From: Cercis canadensis
Taxonomy: Eukaryota; Streptophyta; Magnoliopsida; Fabales; Fabaceae
Assembly: GCA_003255065.1 (NCBI GenBank)
Contig: QAOA01007546.1
Coordinates: forward strand, 144,334-208,333
Length of the DNA stretch: 64,000 nt
Direction of reading: 5' to 3'
Notes under the pieces: generated by a model
The model's database searches: none
What the model was told of the DNA's origin: nothing
What the model saw: the letters and a program-made list of their open reading frames with translations, nothing else
Shown here: positions 34,992-46,033 of the stretch, one piece after another
Layout of the letters: every line of letters begins with the position of its first letter
How positions within the stretch are numbered: the stretch's first letter is position 1
Position numbers and translations under genes: made by a program

Positions 34992-35110
34992 CTAATACAT
35001 TGTATAGGGTCAAAAATATGGGTGATAATGAAGGATGACAAGGAGCTTGTTGGTACTCTTAGAGGTTTTGATGTCTATGTTAACATGGTCCTTGAAGATG
35101 TTACTGAATA
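34992..35110 (+). pseudogene. LSM5-like: LSm5 gene fragment (one exon)
   Basis: The frame from 35001 reads [20 protein letters not shown] then [16 protein letters not shown], the Sm1 and start of Sm2 motifs of U6 snRNA-associated protein LSm5. It ends in a GTAAG donor at 35111. Upstream only LIH fits (relatives have LI..C). LSm5 works in the LSm1-7 and LSm2-8 rings (mRNA decay, splicing). The other exons are absent, so this is a captured or duplicated fragment. It lies next to the oppositely oriented GH17 fragment. Confidence 0.85.
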
Positions 35111-35738
35111 GTAAGACCTTCACTGATTTAACTACTATGATTTTATACATGTTTTGACATCATTCGTTCTGACGTTCTATTATTGGATTTTGTGTGTGAT
35201 TGGATGTATCTAAATAAAACATGTAGTTGTTTGGTGGGACTAAAAGGAACAAATAATGAAAGTTTCAATTTCAAGCTTTACTGTAATGCATTAGGATTTA
35301 GGCAACAGGAAACTCAATGACCATACTAGAGTGCAGTGCTGCAAACTGCCAAAAATCTCCTATAAATTATCACAACTGTTATGTGACCTTTGGTTTGTTG
35401 GAAGTTATTGCATGTAGTTGGTTGAAAAGTTTACTAGAGTTTTTTTTTTTTAACCCCTTTTGTTCTTTCAACATTTTGTTTCCTTGAATTTTGCTAGGGA
35501 GCCAATTATTTATATTGACTTATTTATTTATATTGACTTGTTTATTTATATGTATTAGAATGACTCCAAAAATTCATCCTAAACAAGGTGATGGAAGTGG
35601 AAAAATTAGTGGTAGTGAAAAAAGATTAAAGGCTGATTGGAATGAGAAAATGACAAAACTTAGGTAAAGTTCTATAAGTGCTAGTGGTGATGTTCCTCAA
35701 TTAAAATATAACATGTGTATTATTTTGTACACATCAAC

Positions 35739-36304
35739 TAGGGATGGCAATGGGGCGGGGCAAGGACTCCCCATCCCCATCCCCGAAAGACATCCCCATG
35801 CCCCATCCCCGGACCCATACCCAACGGGGATTTTTTAGCATCCCCATCCCCGCTCCATTGAATCCTCATATGCCCCATGCCCCGCCCCATTTACCCATAC
35901 AATCATATTTTTCTAAATATACACCATTTACATATTTAATTCATCGATCACAATTTCTAATTGAATGAGAGCTTAGGGATTTCAGTTCAAGTTTTAGGGA
36001 AAAAGAATGGAAGCTCAAGGGAGTGAGGGAGGGTTCATGTATAAGTGAGAAAGTCTTAACCAAAAATGACGTTGTTTTATCAATACAAATTTCAAAAAAT
36101 ATATATAAAATGTATTATATGTATATTATGTGTACAGTACGGGGCGGGGCGGGGTGGGGCAAGGCTTGCCCATCCCCGGACCCGCCCCTATAAAATTACC
36201 CATAAAATTCCCCATCCCCATACCCATTTTTTTGCCCCATACCCGTACCCGAGCGGGTAAAAATACCGGGGCCCCATCGGGTCTGGGGCAAATTGCCATC
36301 CCTA
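35739..36304. mobile_element. 566-bp hAT MITE inside the left arm of the Pack-MULE
   Basis: Perfect 8-bp TSD ACATCAAC (35731-35738; 36305-36312). Perfect 13-bp inverted ends TAGGGATGGCAAT / ATTGCCATCCCTA. Subterminal regions are packed with CCCCATCCCC-type repeats. The right arm of the Pack-MULE (42030-42045) lacks it, giving an empty-site comparison. Confidence 0.93.
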
Positions 36305-36312
36305 ACATCAAC

Positions 36313-36884
36313 GCCACCTCAACATCACCTATGTAGCACGGTTAACCCTTTCTTCTTCACGCATCACTTCACCTTCTCCATCTCTCTTTCACGCATCACT
36401 TCACTTTCTCCATAATCACCACCGCATCTCTCAATTCTTAGTAAATAGGGATAATGCATTCAAAAGCCCAATGGCCATTGAACACCACCAGACAAGTCCC
36501 GCACAGGTAAGGGCAAGGAGATGCCGGTAAGGCCAATTTCAGCAAAGACCACCTCGGGACGAACTCCGGCACTGCCACTGGAGGTATTTTGACGTCTAAA
36601 TATAAATTAGTAACCTTTTTTTTTTTTTTTGAGAGGTTGATTTGCCCTTGCTCCGAATAGAATGCTGCAAATTTATTTTTCCATTTTCCTTATCTGGGTT
36701 CATGCATATGTGGGCATTCTATTTGTATATTAATGAACACATGGTAAATGGTTTGGGATTCTAAATTTTATTTGATGGCAAGAATCTTTCAGTTAATGAA
36801 TGCATTCCAAGTGTTTGATAGAATGTCTCAGTGAAGGAAGTAACACTGCGTTTATATTATTGCTCTCTTGTTTTGACGTTTGAT
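36313..36884 (+). repeat. Left inverted arm of the Pack-MULE (inner part)
   Basis: Matches the reverse complement of about 41505-42035, for example ACAAGTCCCGCACAGG (36492-36507) against CCTGTGCGGGATTTGT (41877-41892). Similarity ends just after GACGTTTGA (36876-36884). Confidence 0.9.
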
Positions 36885-37227
36885 AGCATATGTTGGCTGA
36901 AGTATTATTATGTATCTCCTTTGATTTATTGGGACTATTATATTTATCATGTTGCTTCCTTTCCATTTGCAGGTCAGTGTTTGAAGGAAGATTATACAAT
37001 ATGGTCAATGCCACTAAAGGACTGTTCATTTCCTGGTAACAACTTTTTGCTGCTTGTAGACTTATTCCTATGTGAAATTTCTTCTTATAATGTTTCAGGG
37101 AATAACTGAGTTATGCATTCTCATTGTTGCAAATTTTGTATTTGAAAGTTTAAAACATCTATGAATGAATCTCTCCATCCTAGATAGGTGCTGCCTTTTT
37201 CTGAAAATCATTCTCCATCTTGTATAG

Positions 37228-38151
37228 GTGCCTTTTCCAAGGAGTTTTTCCAAGTTCTCGTTCCTAGATATACTTAGACTTGATAGCAACAAGTTAACAG
37301 GTCAAATCCCACAAGAACTTGGTTTGCTTCCCCATATTAGGGTCTTTAGTGTTGCCAACAATTTTTTGTCTGGGCCAGTGCCTGAATTTGGAAGCAATGT
37401 TGATGTTAGTTTGAACTGTGCCAATAATAGTGGACTATGTGGAGGGATATTGGAACCTTGTGTCCATAAAAAATCCAATCAATCATTTTGGTATGGTTTT
37501 GTTATTAGTTATGTTTGTTTCTTAAGTTCAATCATAGTTCCTTTTATTTACTATTGTGAGCCTTGGAAAGAATTGAAGAGGAGGAGGAGAAATGTCAAAT
37601 CTTCCATCACAAGAAAGAAGCAGAACAATCGAAAGGGCACCAGGAAAATAGCTGAATTGTTACCACTGGCAGTGCAGGAGGAAGAAGGCAAAGAGGTTAT
37701 TTCTTTCTCTCCTCCCTTGTGTGATTGCAAATATTTGTTCTTTAACACTTGTGCATTAGCATTTTTAATGTCCTTAATTACTTCATGGTTATCATGTAGT
37801 TGTTTTGTGGCAGGATATTTAGAAAAATGATTCCGGGGAGACACAAGCACCGAAACATAGTTCTCTGCTCAGATTTTGGATAGAGAAAAAGGAAAGGATT
37901 CTGGTGTATAAATACATGTCAAATGGAAGACTCCATGATTGGTTACATCCTGAAGGACCTGAGGCTATCATAATGGAGTGGCCTACAAGGGTTCATATTG
38001 CACTTGGGCTAGCAAGAGGCTTATTTTGGCTACACAAAAAGTGCAAGATAGTGCATCTCAATCTCATATCAGAGTGTGTGTTACTAGATGAAAATTTTGA
38101 GCCCAAAATTTCCAATTTTGGAAAGGCAAAATTCATCAACCACAATGTATA
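37228..38151 (+). pseudogene. BIR1/At5g48380-type LRR receptor kinase fragment
   Basis: Captured piece of a BAK1-interacting (BIR) 'probably inactive' LRR kinase. Seen: a last LRR LRLDSNKLTGQIPQELGLL (37273 on), FSVANNFLSGPVPEFGSN, NNSGLCGGILEPC (37432-37470), a transmembrane helix YGFVISYVCFLSSIIVPFIY (37492-37551), and a basic juxtamembrane RRRRNVKSSITRKK up to EEGKE, followed by a likely intron from 37697. Kinase sequence resumes at about 37846 (RHKHRNIV), shifts frame near 37880 (IEKKERILVYKYMSNG) and continues WLHKKCKIVHLNL..CVLLDENFEPKISNFG to the stop at 38149-38151. The glycine loop, catalytic Lys and everything after the DFG region (here NFG) are missing. Most LRRs and the signal peptide are absent. 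Confidence 0.85.
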
Positions 38152-41100
38152 GGATCATTTGAGGATGAAATTGTTTCTGATCAATGGACTTGTAGAGGAT
38201 CATTTGTTGAAATTTGATTATCATTTGGTGGTGTAATTGCATGTACAAATTTCATACCATTTAGGATAATAAATGTATTACTAGTCCATAAATTATGGTT
38301 AACTTGAAGTGAAGGGTTCAATCTTGACCATGTTGTGCTTTTGAATCTTCGACAAAAATTGTGCTTATTACCATTAACATGAAACAAGGAAAAAGGGTAG
38401 AGGGAAAGGAAGGAAGTTAAGCATTATAACCTCTATCTCCAAAATAATTATTAGGCATCAAATTAGTAGTGAAATTCCAGGGCAAGCAAACTCATCAACA
38501 ACATCCAATTGAGAGGAAAGAGAAGGAATTGTCTCTTCTTCTTTTGTGGTACTATATTTACTTATGAAAGACCAAAGATGATTTATGAGGAACACTTATA
38601 AATAATAATTCATTATTATCATTGCAGATCACAATATGTAATTCTGTCAAAAATATATAAAAGAAAAAATGTAGAATCATTGAACTAGACTTAAGCAAAC
38701 CAATAAAGCTATAAAACTACTTAAATTCTTCTGGACTAGCAAACAAAGTTTAGAAATTGTAACAAAATGAAAAAATAGTTTATCTTCATCAATCAATTGA
38801 ACATCAAATAGGCCTATACAAAAACTAGTTGAAATCATGTCTTGGCTTGAGAGAATGCCCACTGCAGCAACTTTTGTCCTCATCCCTTGTTAAANNNNNN
38901 NNNNNNNNNNNNNNNNNNNNNNNNNNNNNNNNNNNNNNNNNNNNNNNNNNNNNNNNNNNNNNNNNNNNNNNNNNNNNNNNNNNNNNNNNNNNNNNNNNNN
39001 NNNNNNNNNNNNNNNNNNNNNNNNNNNNNNNNNNNNNNNNNNNNNNNNNNNNNNNNNNNNNNNNNNNNNNNNNNNNNNNNNNNNNNNNNNNNNNNNNNNN
39101 NNNNNNNNNNNNNNNNNNNNNNNNNNNNNNNNNNNNNNNNNNNNNNNNNNNNNNNNNNNNNNNNNNNNNNNNNNNNNNNNNNNNNNNNNNNNNNNNNNNN
39201 NNNNNNNNNNNNNNNNNNNNNNNNNNNNNNNNNNNNNNNNNNNNNNNNNNNNNNNNNNNNNNNNNNNNNNNNNNNNNNNNNNNNNNNNNNNNNNNNNNNN
39301 NNNNNNNNNNNNNNNNNNNNNNNNNNNNNNNNNNNNNNNNNNNNNNNNNNNNNNNNNNNNNNNNNNNNNNNNNNNNNNNNNNNNNNNNNNNNNNNNNNNN
39401 NNNNNNNNNNNNNNNNNNNNNNNNNNNNNNNNNNNNNNNNNNNNNNNNNNNNNNNNNNNNNNNNNNNNNNNNNNNNNNNNNNNNNNNNNNNNNNNNNNNN
39501 NNNNNNNNNNNNNNNNNNNNNNNNNNNNNNNNNNNNNNNNNNNNNNNNNNNNNNNNNNNNNNNNNNNNNNNNNNNNNNNNNNNNNNNNNNNNNNNNNNNN
39601 NNNNNNNNNNNNNNNNNNNNNNNNNNNNNNNNNNNNNNNNNNNNNNNNNNNNNNNNNNNNNNNNNNNNNNNNNNNNNNNNNNNNNNNNNNNNNNNNNNNN
39701 NNNNNNNNNNNNNNNNNNNNNNNNNNNNNNNNNNNNNNNNNNNNNNNNNNNNNNNNNNNNNNNNNNNNNNNNNNNNNNNNNNNNNNNNNNNNNNNNNNNN
39801 NNNNNNNNNNNNNNNNNNNNNNNNNNNNNNNNNNNNNNNNNNNNNNNNNNNAGAGAAAGCAACCAATCCAAGCCTTAACTGATTCTGATTTTAGTTCATC
39901 CTTGATTTCTAATGATCCATTCAATTATTAACCATGTTCTTGGCCTTTAAAACATATCAAGAAGCGTCTCAATGTTCTATGGATTCCACTGGTTAAGCAA
40001 CCAGAATTCGGTTTTAACTAAGACCAAATGAATTAAGCAAACATTCAAGTCTAGTTTTACCTAAGTCCATGATCCAGCCAAGGTGATTAATCCATCCAAA
40101 AGCTCAGAAACATTAATCAACCATACAATCCTCTTTTATCACATGCAATTAAGCAATCACACATGAAGATCCAAATTTGAATTTTAACAATCCAAACAGA
40201 ATAATCCAGAGGAAGCAAGAAACAGATTAAGCATTGAATAATAACAACAACACATAATCTCAAAACCAATAATCAGAACAGCCAAAACCTGGATTGATTT
40301 GATGAATTAGCCCTCCATGAACAAGAGAAGCTGAGTTCTTACAAAAATATCTAAGAGAAAACTTAGAGGCTAAGGAAAGAGTAAAAGCTGTCTAAAAATA
40401 TCTAATTCACTTCTTGTCAATTTTGGCTGCCCTCTTGTGCTGATATAAACCTCCAAAATTACATGCACACCCAAATTGCCCTTAGGGCACACTTGTTCCC
40501 ATGGGCCTTAGCTTCAATTGGGCTTTGGTTTGGGCCCATTTGGACTTGTCATGAGGAAGTTAGGCCCATTTAAGTGGCAATAGGTGTTTGGAACCATCAG
40601 CTAACTTTCACAGCAAATACGACCATCTTCAATATAAAATATGGTGAACCAATCTTCATATCAATTGAAGCTCTGTCTGTCAGCTTTCCAATGGTACCAG
40701 TTTCAGGTCCATATGACATCCACAACTTAAGTTATGACCCAAATACTGCATGTAGGTCAGGATCCTGCGACAGCATGTCTTCTCTAGGCTGCATATGACC
40801 TTCTGAACGTCAGAATTAGCTTTGGAGCCCTGAAAGAAAGTTGTAGAAAATTCTCTCAGCTTTCCTACAAGGTATGACTCAGAATTTTTATACATCCAGA
40901 ACTCAAGATATGCACGAAACACAGGGACAGCATAAAATGCTCAATATTGCTGGAAATTGCAATTAAGCACAAATGGATCCAAAGTCATGAAATGAGGTCT
41001 AAGTCTATGCAATTCAGCCCAAAAGAGGTTTAAAAGACTAAGTATGAGGNAAACTTAACGCACATGAAATGGTCTAAAAGCTAGCACATACAGATCTTGT

Positions 41101-41504
41101 ATGCTAAGAGATTGCAATAGATTTAGAATAGCACAATATTACGTAACATGCTTATCTCTTACAGAATAGGAAATGAATCACCACTTACTCTAGAAGATGG
41201 AATAATAGTAACAGGCTTGATGAATTTAGAATGCTTACCTAGAGGGAAAAAAACTTAAAATTAAATTTACAAATGTGATTTCTAGTTGCTCTCTTATGCA
41301 TTCATGCATGTTCAAAGTATTTTGAGAGGTGACAATCAAAGTTAGCAACTACTGTTCTACTTGTTCAAATGCTTTTCATGGCATAATATTATCATGGCTT
41401 TAAGAACTCTATGCAGTGCTTTTCATATTTTATAAGTATGTTGGTTCTTTTTATACTGGATAATGAATTAGATACTTTATTTACTTTCCAATTGCTAAGA
41501 GACT
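38152..41504. other. Interior of the Pack-MULE without a recognised gene
   Basis: Includes the N gap at 38895-39851. The 40300-41050 part has words such as TTTGGAGCCCTGAAAGAAAG and AGCTTTCCTACAAGGTATGA that look like a plant retrotransposon LTR or UTR. No paired LTR can be found because of the gap. Confidence 0.6.
38895..39851. other. Assembly gap (957 N)
   Basis: Unbroken N run. The flanks are low-copy-looking on the left and repeat-like on the right. The long frames across it are artefacts. Confidence 0.99.
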
Positions 41505-42127
41505 TCAAACGTCAGAACAAGAGAACAAGAATATAAACGCAGTGCTACTTTCTTCACTGAGACATTCTATCAAACACTTGGAATGCATTCATTAACTAAA
41601 AGATTGTTGCCATCAAATAAAATTTAGAATGCCCAAACCATTTATCCTATGTTCATCAATATACAAATAGAATGCCCACAAATGCATGAACCCAAATAAG
41701 GAAAATGGAAAAATAAATTTTCAGCATTCTATTCAGAGCAAGGGCAAATCAACCTCTCAAAAAAAAAAGGTTACTAATTTATATTCAGACGTCAAAATAC
41801 CTCCAATGGCAGTGCCAAAGTTCTTCCCAAGCTGGTCTTCGCCGGAATTGGCCTTACCGGCGTCTCCTTGCCCTTGCCTGTGCGGGATTTGTCCGGTGGT
41901 GTTCAATGGCAACTGGGCTTTTGAATGCATTATCCATGTTTACTAAGAATTGAGAGATGCGGTGGTGATTATGGAGAAGGTGAAGTGATGCGTGAAGAAG
42001 AAAGGGTTAACGACGTTACATAGGTGATGTCAAGGTGGCGCTAATGTGTGCAAAATAATACACATGTTATATTTTAATTGAAGAACAACACCACCAGCAC
42101 CTATAGAACTTTACTTAAGTTTTGTCC
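41505..42127 (-). repeat. Right inverted arm of the Pack-MULE
   Basis: Inverted partner of 35651-35738 plus 36313-36884. The frame at 41686-41946 is part of the arm and not a recognised gene. Confidence 0.9.
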
Positions 42128-43267
42128 ATGAGAAAAACACTGTTGTATTTGTGAAAATATGTGTTGAGGAGATGCATGCTGGAAATAGACCTCACACACA
42201 TTTTAATAATGCGAGTTAGGTAAACTTGAAGGCAAAGTTTCTTAAGGCCACATGATTGCCTTATGAATACAAGCAATTAAAAAACAAATGGGAAACAATG
42301 AAAAAGGAGTGGGGGTTGTGGGTAAAACTTATTGGAAAGGAGACGGACATTGGTTGCGATCCTGTTAAAAATATAGTTAAAGTGAATGATGCTTGGTGGG
42401 AAGCTAAGATTCAAGTATGTGAAAGTTGGTAATAAATTTTTCATATATTAATTTTAAATTTTAATTATAGAGGCTCTTAATTAATTTTTAACATTTTCAC
42501 AAGCAATTCCTGATGTGGAGAAATTTAGGGAAGAGGGTCCAAAATACCTAAATGAAATGGAAATTCTTTTTAAGGATATTGTAGCTACTGGTTTTAGAGC
42601 TTGGGCACCGTCTCAAGATCCAATTAAAGGAGAAGAAGGTGATAGAAATGAGGGAGGAAATATGAATGTACCTATTGAGCAAAATGTTGACATAGAATAT
42701 TTAGGTGATGAAGAGGGAACGCAAGAGGGGTCCAATGAAGGAGGCCTAGATAACTTGAATATTGAACCAGGGCCTTCTAGGGGTCAAAAAGGAAAAAGAA
42801 AAAAGGGTGGGAAGAGTGAAAAGAGATTTGGGGCTGCTCAACTTTCAGCTTAACTGACATGTATGATTGATGGCTTTGAGGCACAAAATGCTATTGAAGT
42901 TTCTCGTCAAAATAATGAACATGGCATATCAACTTGTTTGGCTATGCTTAAGAAATTGCTAAGGCTAGAGGTTGGTAGTGAGTTGTTCTTCATAGGTACA
43001 AGATTAATGGGAAAGAGGGCAAATAGGGAGATTTTTATGGGATTAGAAGACCCTACTCTCCAACTTGGTTGGTTGAAGACTCATAACATGACAAATGTGT
43101 CTCACCTTTAAGATTTTTTTATTATGATTGTGTATTTATTGGCTTGTTTGAATTTGATTTGTAATTTGTACTATGCAACTAATATTACAATACATACTAC
43201 ATTTTTTTTTTTTATGGATAAGTATGTTATTATTTGGAAATTAATTACTTTTTATTTTGATTATTTA

Positions 43268-44632
43268 TACAACAGGATGTATTATAGCTCAAATGAAAGT
43301 TTTTCAAATGAATATTCATCCAACAAGAGTTTTTCAAATGAGGAATCTTGTAATAAAAATAATATTATGATAAGGCATGATAAGTAGAAGATGCTAGTCG
43401 TGACAATGACTTGTATTGTCAACTATTTTTCAAAGTATGTTGTGAAGAGCCCACACAGAACATCCAAGCTAACTGAGCATAAATGAGTATCAGAGATTCT
43501 AAATGGACATCATATTCGTTGCTATGAACAATTTAGGATGAAAAAACATGTATTTCTCTGGTTATGCGATGTTCTACAAAGTAATTACAATCTTAAGCCA
43601 ACAAGATATGTTGGAATTCAAGAACAAGTGAGATTATTTTTATACATGTTAGGACAACCAGGTTCAGTTCGTAACTCAGAGGAAAGGTTCCAGCATTCAG
43701 GGGAGACTATCTTTAGACAATTCCATCGAGTCTTAGATGTTGTTTGCAACCTCGCTAAAGATATAATTAAGCCTATTGATCCACACTTCAGAGACACTCC
43801 TGTTGAGATTAGAAATGATAACTGATATTTTTCATATTTTAAGAATTGTATTGGTGCAATAGATGACACTCATATACGTGTTGTTGTTCCTTCGGATTTT
43901 TAAATTCCCTACACTGGTAGAAAATGTACTACAACTACCAATGTAATGAGTGCTTGTGATTTTAATATGTGTTTCACATTTGTATGGGTAGGTTGGGAGG
44001 GGTCTACACATGATACTAAAATTTTCAATGAGGTTGTATGCAGACGTAACTTGCGTTTCCCGCTTCCTCCTAAAGGTTAGTGATTTTTAGACATTTACTA
44101 TTTGAATTTCAAGCCTTAAAGTATATTATATATTAGTTGTTTATTCAATTTTAAATTTTTGTTTGTAGGTAAATACCACTTGGTCAATTCTAGTTATCCT
44201 AGTTCCATAGGTTTCTTAGGTCCCTATAAGGGACAAAGATATCATCTCCCACACTTCAGATTAGGGCCAAGAGCAAGGGGAAGAATTGAAGTGTTTAACT
44301 ATTATCACTCTAGCCTTCAATGCACAATTGAACGCTCTTTTGGGTGTTGCAAAGCAAGATGGAAAACACTGGGTGCTATGCCTCCATTCTCATTGGAGAC
44401 ACAAGTTAAAATCATAGTTGCTTGCTTGGCTTTGCACAACTTTATTAGAAGACATGATACAAGTGATGTAGAATTTGAAGCATTCAATAAGAATTTTGAG
44501 TTTGCTGATGAAAAAACTATAGATGAGGCAAGGCCTAGTAATGTCATATGGGAGGAACCAAATGACGAGAATATTAGACAAATGGAGCAGATTAGAGAGG
44601 AAATGAAAATTCAGTTGCCTACACATCTTTAG
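43268..44632 (+). pseudogene. PIF/Harbinger transposase (DDE), nonsense-mutated
   Basis: Would catalyse excision and insertion at TTA/TAA sites together with ORF1. Visible: a Ser/Asn-rich start (MYYSSNESFSNEYSSNKSF), helix block HHIRCYEQFRMKKHVFLWLC (43511 on), a helix-turn-helix-like VRLFLYMLGQPGSVRNSEER, then DDE residues: D in GAIDDTHI (43856-43880), D in GSTHDTKIF (43998-44025) and E in IERSFGCCKARW (44331-44366). An intron lies at about 44077-44167. The tail has LALHNFIRRHD and an acidic end to the TAG at 44630-44632. Stops lie at 43387-43389, 43823-43825 and 43901-43903, so it is inactive. TIRs of this element were not found. Confidence 0.88.
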
Positions 44633-44984
44633 CTTTATTGCCTTTATTATTTCTATATAAAATACAAGTTATGAATTGATATTTCTATAAAATCATAGTT
44701 GTTATGCAAATACTTGTCAGATTTCATTTCTATTTCTTTCTTTTTTGTGATAATTTATGGTAGATATATGTTTAAATAATTATATATTTCATGTTTATCA
44801 TGATCACCAATATAATAAAATAGGAATACTTGTTAATGACAATTTATACATATGCGAGGTTTCTAATATAGCAAGCTAAGAACCACTTTGATTATAAGAA
44901 ATCATACTTCAAAATAATAATCTAAGAACAAAAAATTAACTACTTGAATCAAAATATAATAATTATAGCACTAATATAAAATAT

Positions 44985-45353
44985 GAGTTAAACTTCTTTT
45001 TAGTCCCTGAAAAATTCAACGATTGACAAGTTAGTCCCCCAAAAATATTCGTTGACAATTTCGTCCTCGAATTATAGTTCCATACGACAAATTAGTCCTC
45101 GAATTATGTTCGCTGACAATTTAGTCCTCGATTTATGGTTTCATACAACAAATTAGTCCTCGAATTAGTCCTCAACTGAGGACTAATTTGTCGTACGGAA
45201 CCATAATTTGAGGATGAAATTGTCAGCGAACATAATTCGATGACTAATTTGTCATACAGAACCATAATTTGAGGACGAAATTGTCAGCGAACATTTTTGG
45301 GGACTAACTTGTCAATCGTTGAATTTTTCAGGGACCAAAAAGGGATTTTACTC
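44985..45353. mobile_element. 369-bp Mutator-type MITE, palindromic along its whole length
   Basis: Perfect 9-bp TSD ATAAAATAT (44976-44984; 45354-45362). Starts GAGTTAAACTTCTTTTTAGT and ends with the complement. The two halves stay complementary to a centre near 45178 (AGTCCTCAACTGAGGACT). End words match the 24286 element, but the interior is a different repeat of 'TTAGTCCTCGAATTA' units. Confidence 0.94.
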
Positions 45354-45362
45354 ATAAAATAT

Positions 45363-46033
45363 TTTATTATTAAAACTTTTTTTTTTCCAAATTATAACGA
45401 AGTGCTTATTTATCCAAACACAATCTTTAACAAGTGCTTATTAATGTCTTTTTCAGTAATTTTCACAATTATAAGCACTTATACGCTTGTCTATCCAAAT
45501 GCTTTAGAAAGAACTTACTTATAGATTTTAAAAGCGCTTCTTCAAGTATGTATCCAAACACTAAATAGCTTAATTTAAAAGCTTATAGTATAAAAGCTTT
45601 TCACATAAGGTATTCTTATATAAGCGTTTAAATAAACTGTTTATTCAAACGGGGCCTAAATATGCCTTAACTTTGAATTTTGGCTAATCACATGGTCCGA
45701 CATAAATAATAATGCAATTAGGGACACGTCAAAACGTGTGTATCATTATCATGGAATCCAATTCAATGTAAAATAATGCATTAGAAAATTATCTTCACCC
45801 AATGGATGAAAAAGAGAGCGTTATGGGTTAGGTCAAGATATTTTTCCATTTTAGACAAAAAAAAAAAACTAACATGTAAAGATTGCCCCAACATTTACCC
45901 AATTGCCAAATGAAACAAAAACAGATTTCTGGGGTACTTAGTATTCCTCTCCAAGAAGAAAACAGTTTGAGTTCAATACATTTTCTCAAAGGTTGAGGAA
46001 AGTCAGGTACAGAAAAAGTCAAGTCCAAAGTGC
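45363..46033. other. Spacer with a MITE-like remnant
   Basis: 45400-45655 ends ATTCAAACGGGGCC followed by TAAA, which looks like one terminus of a Harbinger-type MITE (GGCCCCGTTTGAAT). The other end is not identified. The rest is AT-rich with no gene. Confidence 0.45.

Larger units (their letters stand above)
35651..42127 (+). mobile_element. Pack-MULE-like element with long TIRs carrying a receptor-kinase fragment (6,477 bp)
   Basis: Perfect 9-bp TSD ATGAGAAAA (35642-35650; 42128-42136). The ends are TGACAAAACTTA (left) and GGACAAAACTTA (right, reverse complement). The inverted arms run about 660 bp on the left (35651-36884 minus a 566-bp hAT MITE and its TSD) and 623 bp on the right (41505-42127). 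Long TIRs with 9-bp TSDs are the Mutator signature. The interior has no transposase in the readable part. It holds a BIR1-type kinase pseudogene (37228-38151), unassigned repeat-like sequence and a 957-base N gap. The target is the PIF/Harbinger ORF1. Confidence 0.88.
35567..43111 (+). pseudogene. PIF/Harbinger ORF1 (Myb/SANT-like), split by a Pack-MULE
   Basis: Encodes the DNA-binding partner of the Harbinger transposase. The first part starts ATG 35567 and ends KADWNEK at 35649. Reading resumes at 42137 (NTVVFVKICVEEMHAGNRP, then THFNN), with QLKNKWETMKKEWGLW (42268 on), an intron about 42417-42505, FKDIVATGFRAWAPS (42570-42614), the basic linker GQKGKRKKGGKSEKR and the C-terminal block FMGLEDPTLQLGWLK (43036-43080). 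Removing 35651-42127 plus one 9-bp TSD restores the frame through DWNEKNTVVF. Further stops at about 42217 and 42850 show decay. Confidence 0.85.

Noticed and set aside
36066-36336. Three overlapping Pro/Gly-rich open frames
   Set aside because: They arise from CCCCAT/GGGGAT repeats of the hAT MITE (35739-36304).
38825-39924. Five overlapping open frames of 328-349 codons
   Set aside because: They are almost entirely N bases from the assembly gap and have no coding content.
41686-41946. 86-codon frame as a host gene
   Set aside because: Lies inside the right inverted arm of the Pack-MULE; the matching left arm does not keep the frame, and no family is recognised.
45400-45655. Right terminus of the PIF/Harbinger transposon (GGCCCCGTTTG ends)
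   Set aside because: No matching left end was found upstream of 35567, so it was kept only as an unassigned MITE remnant.
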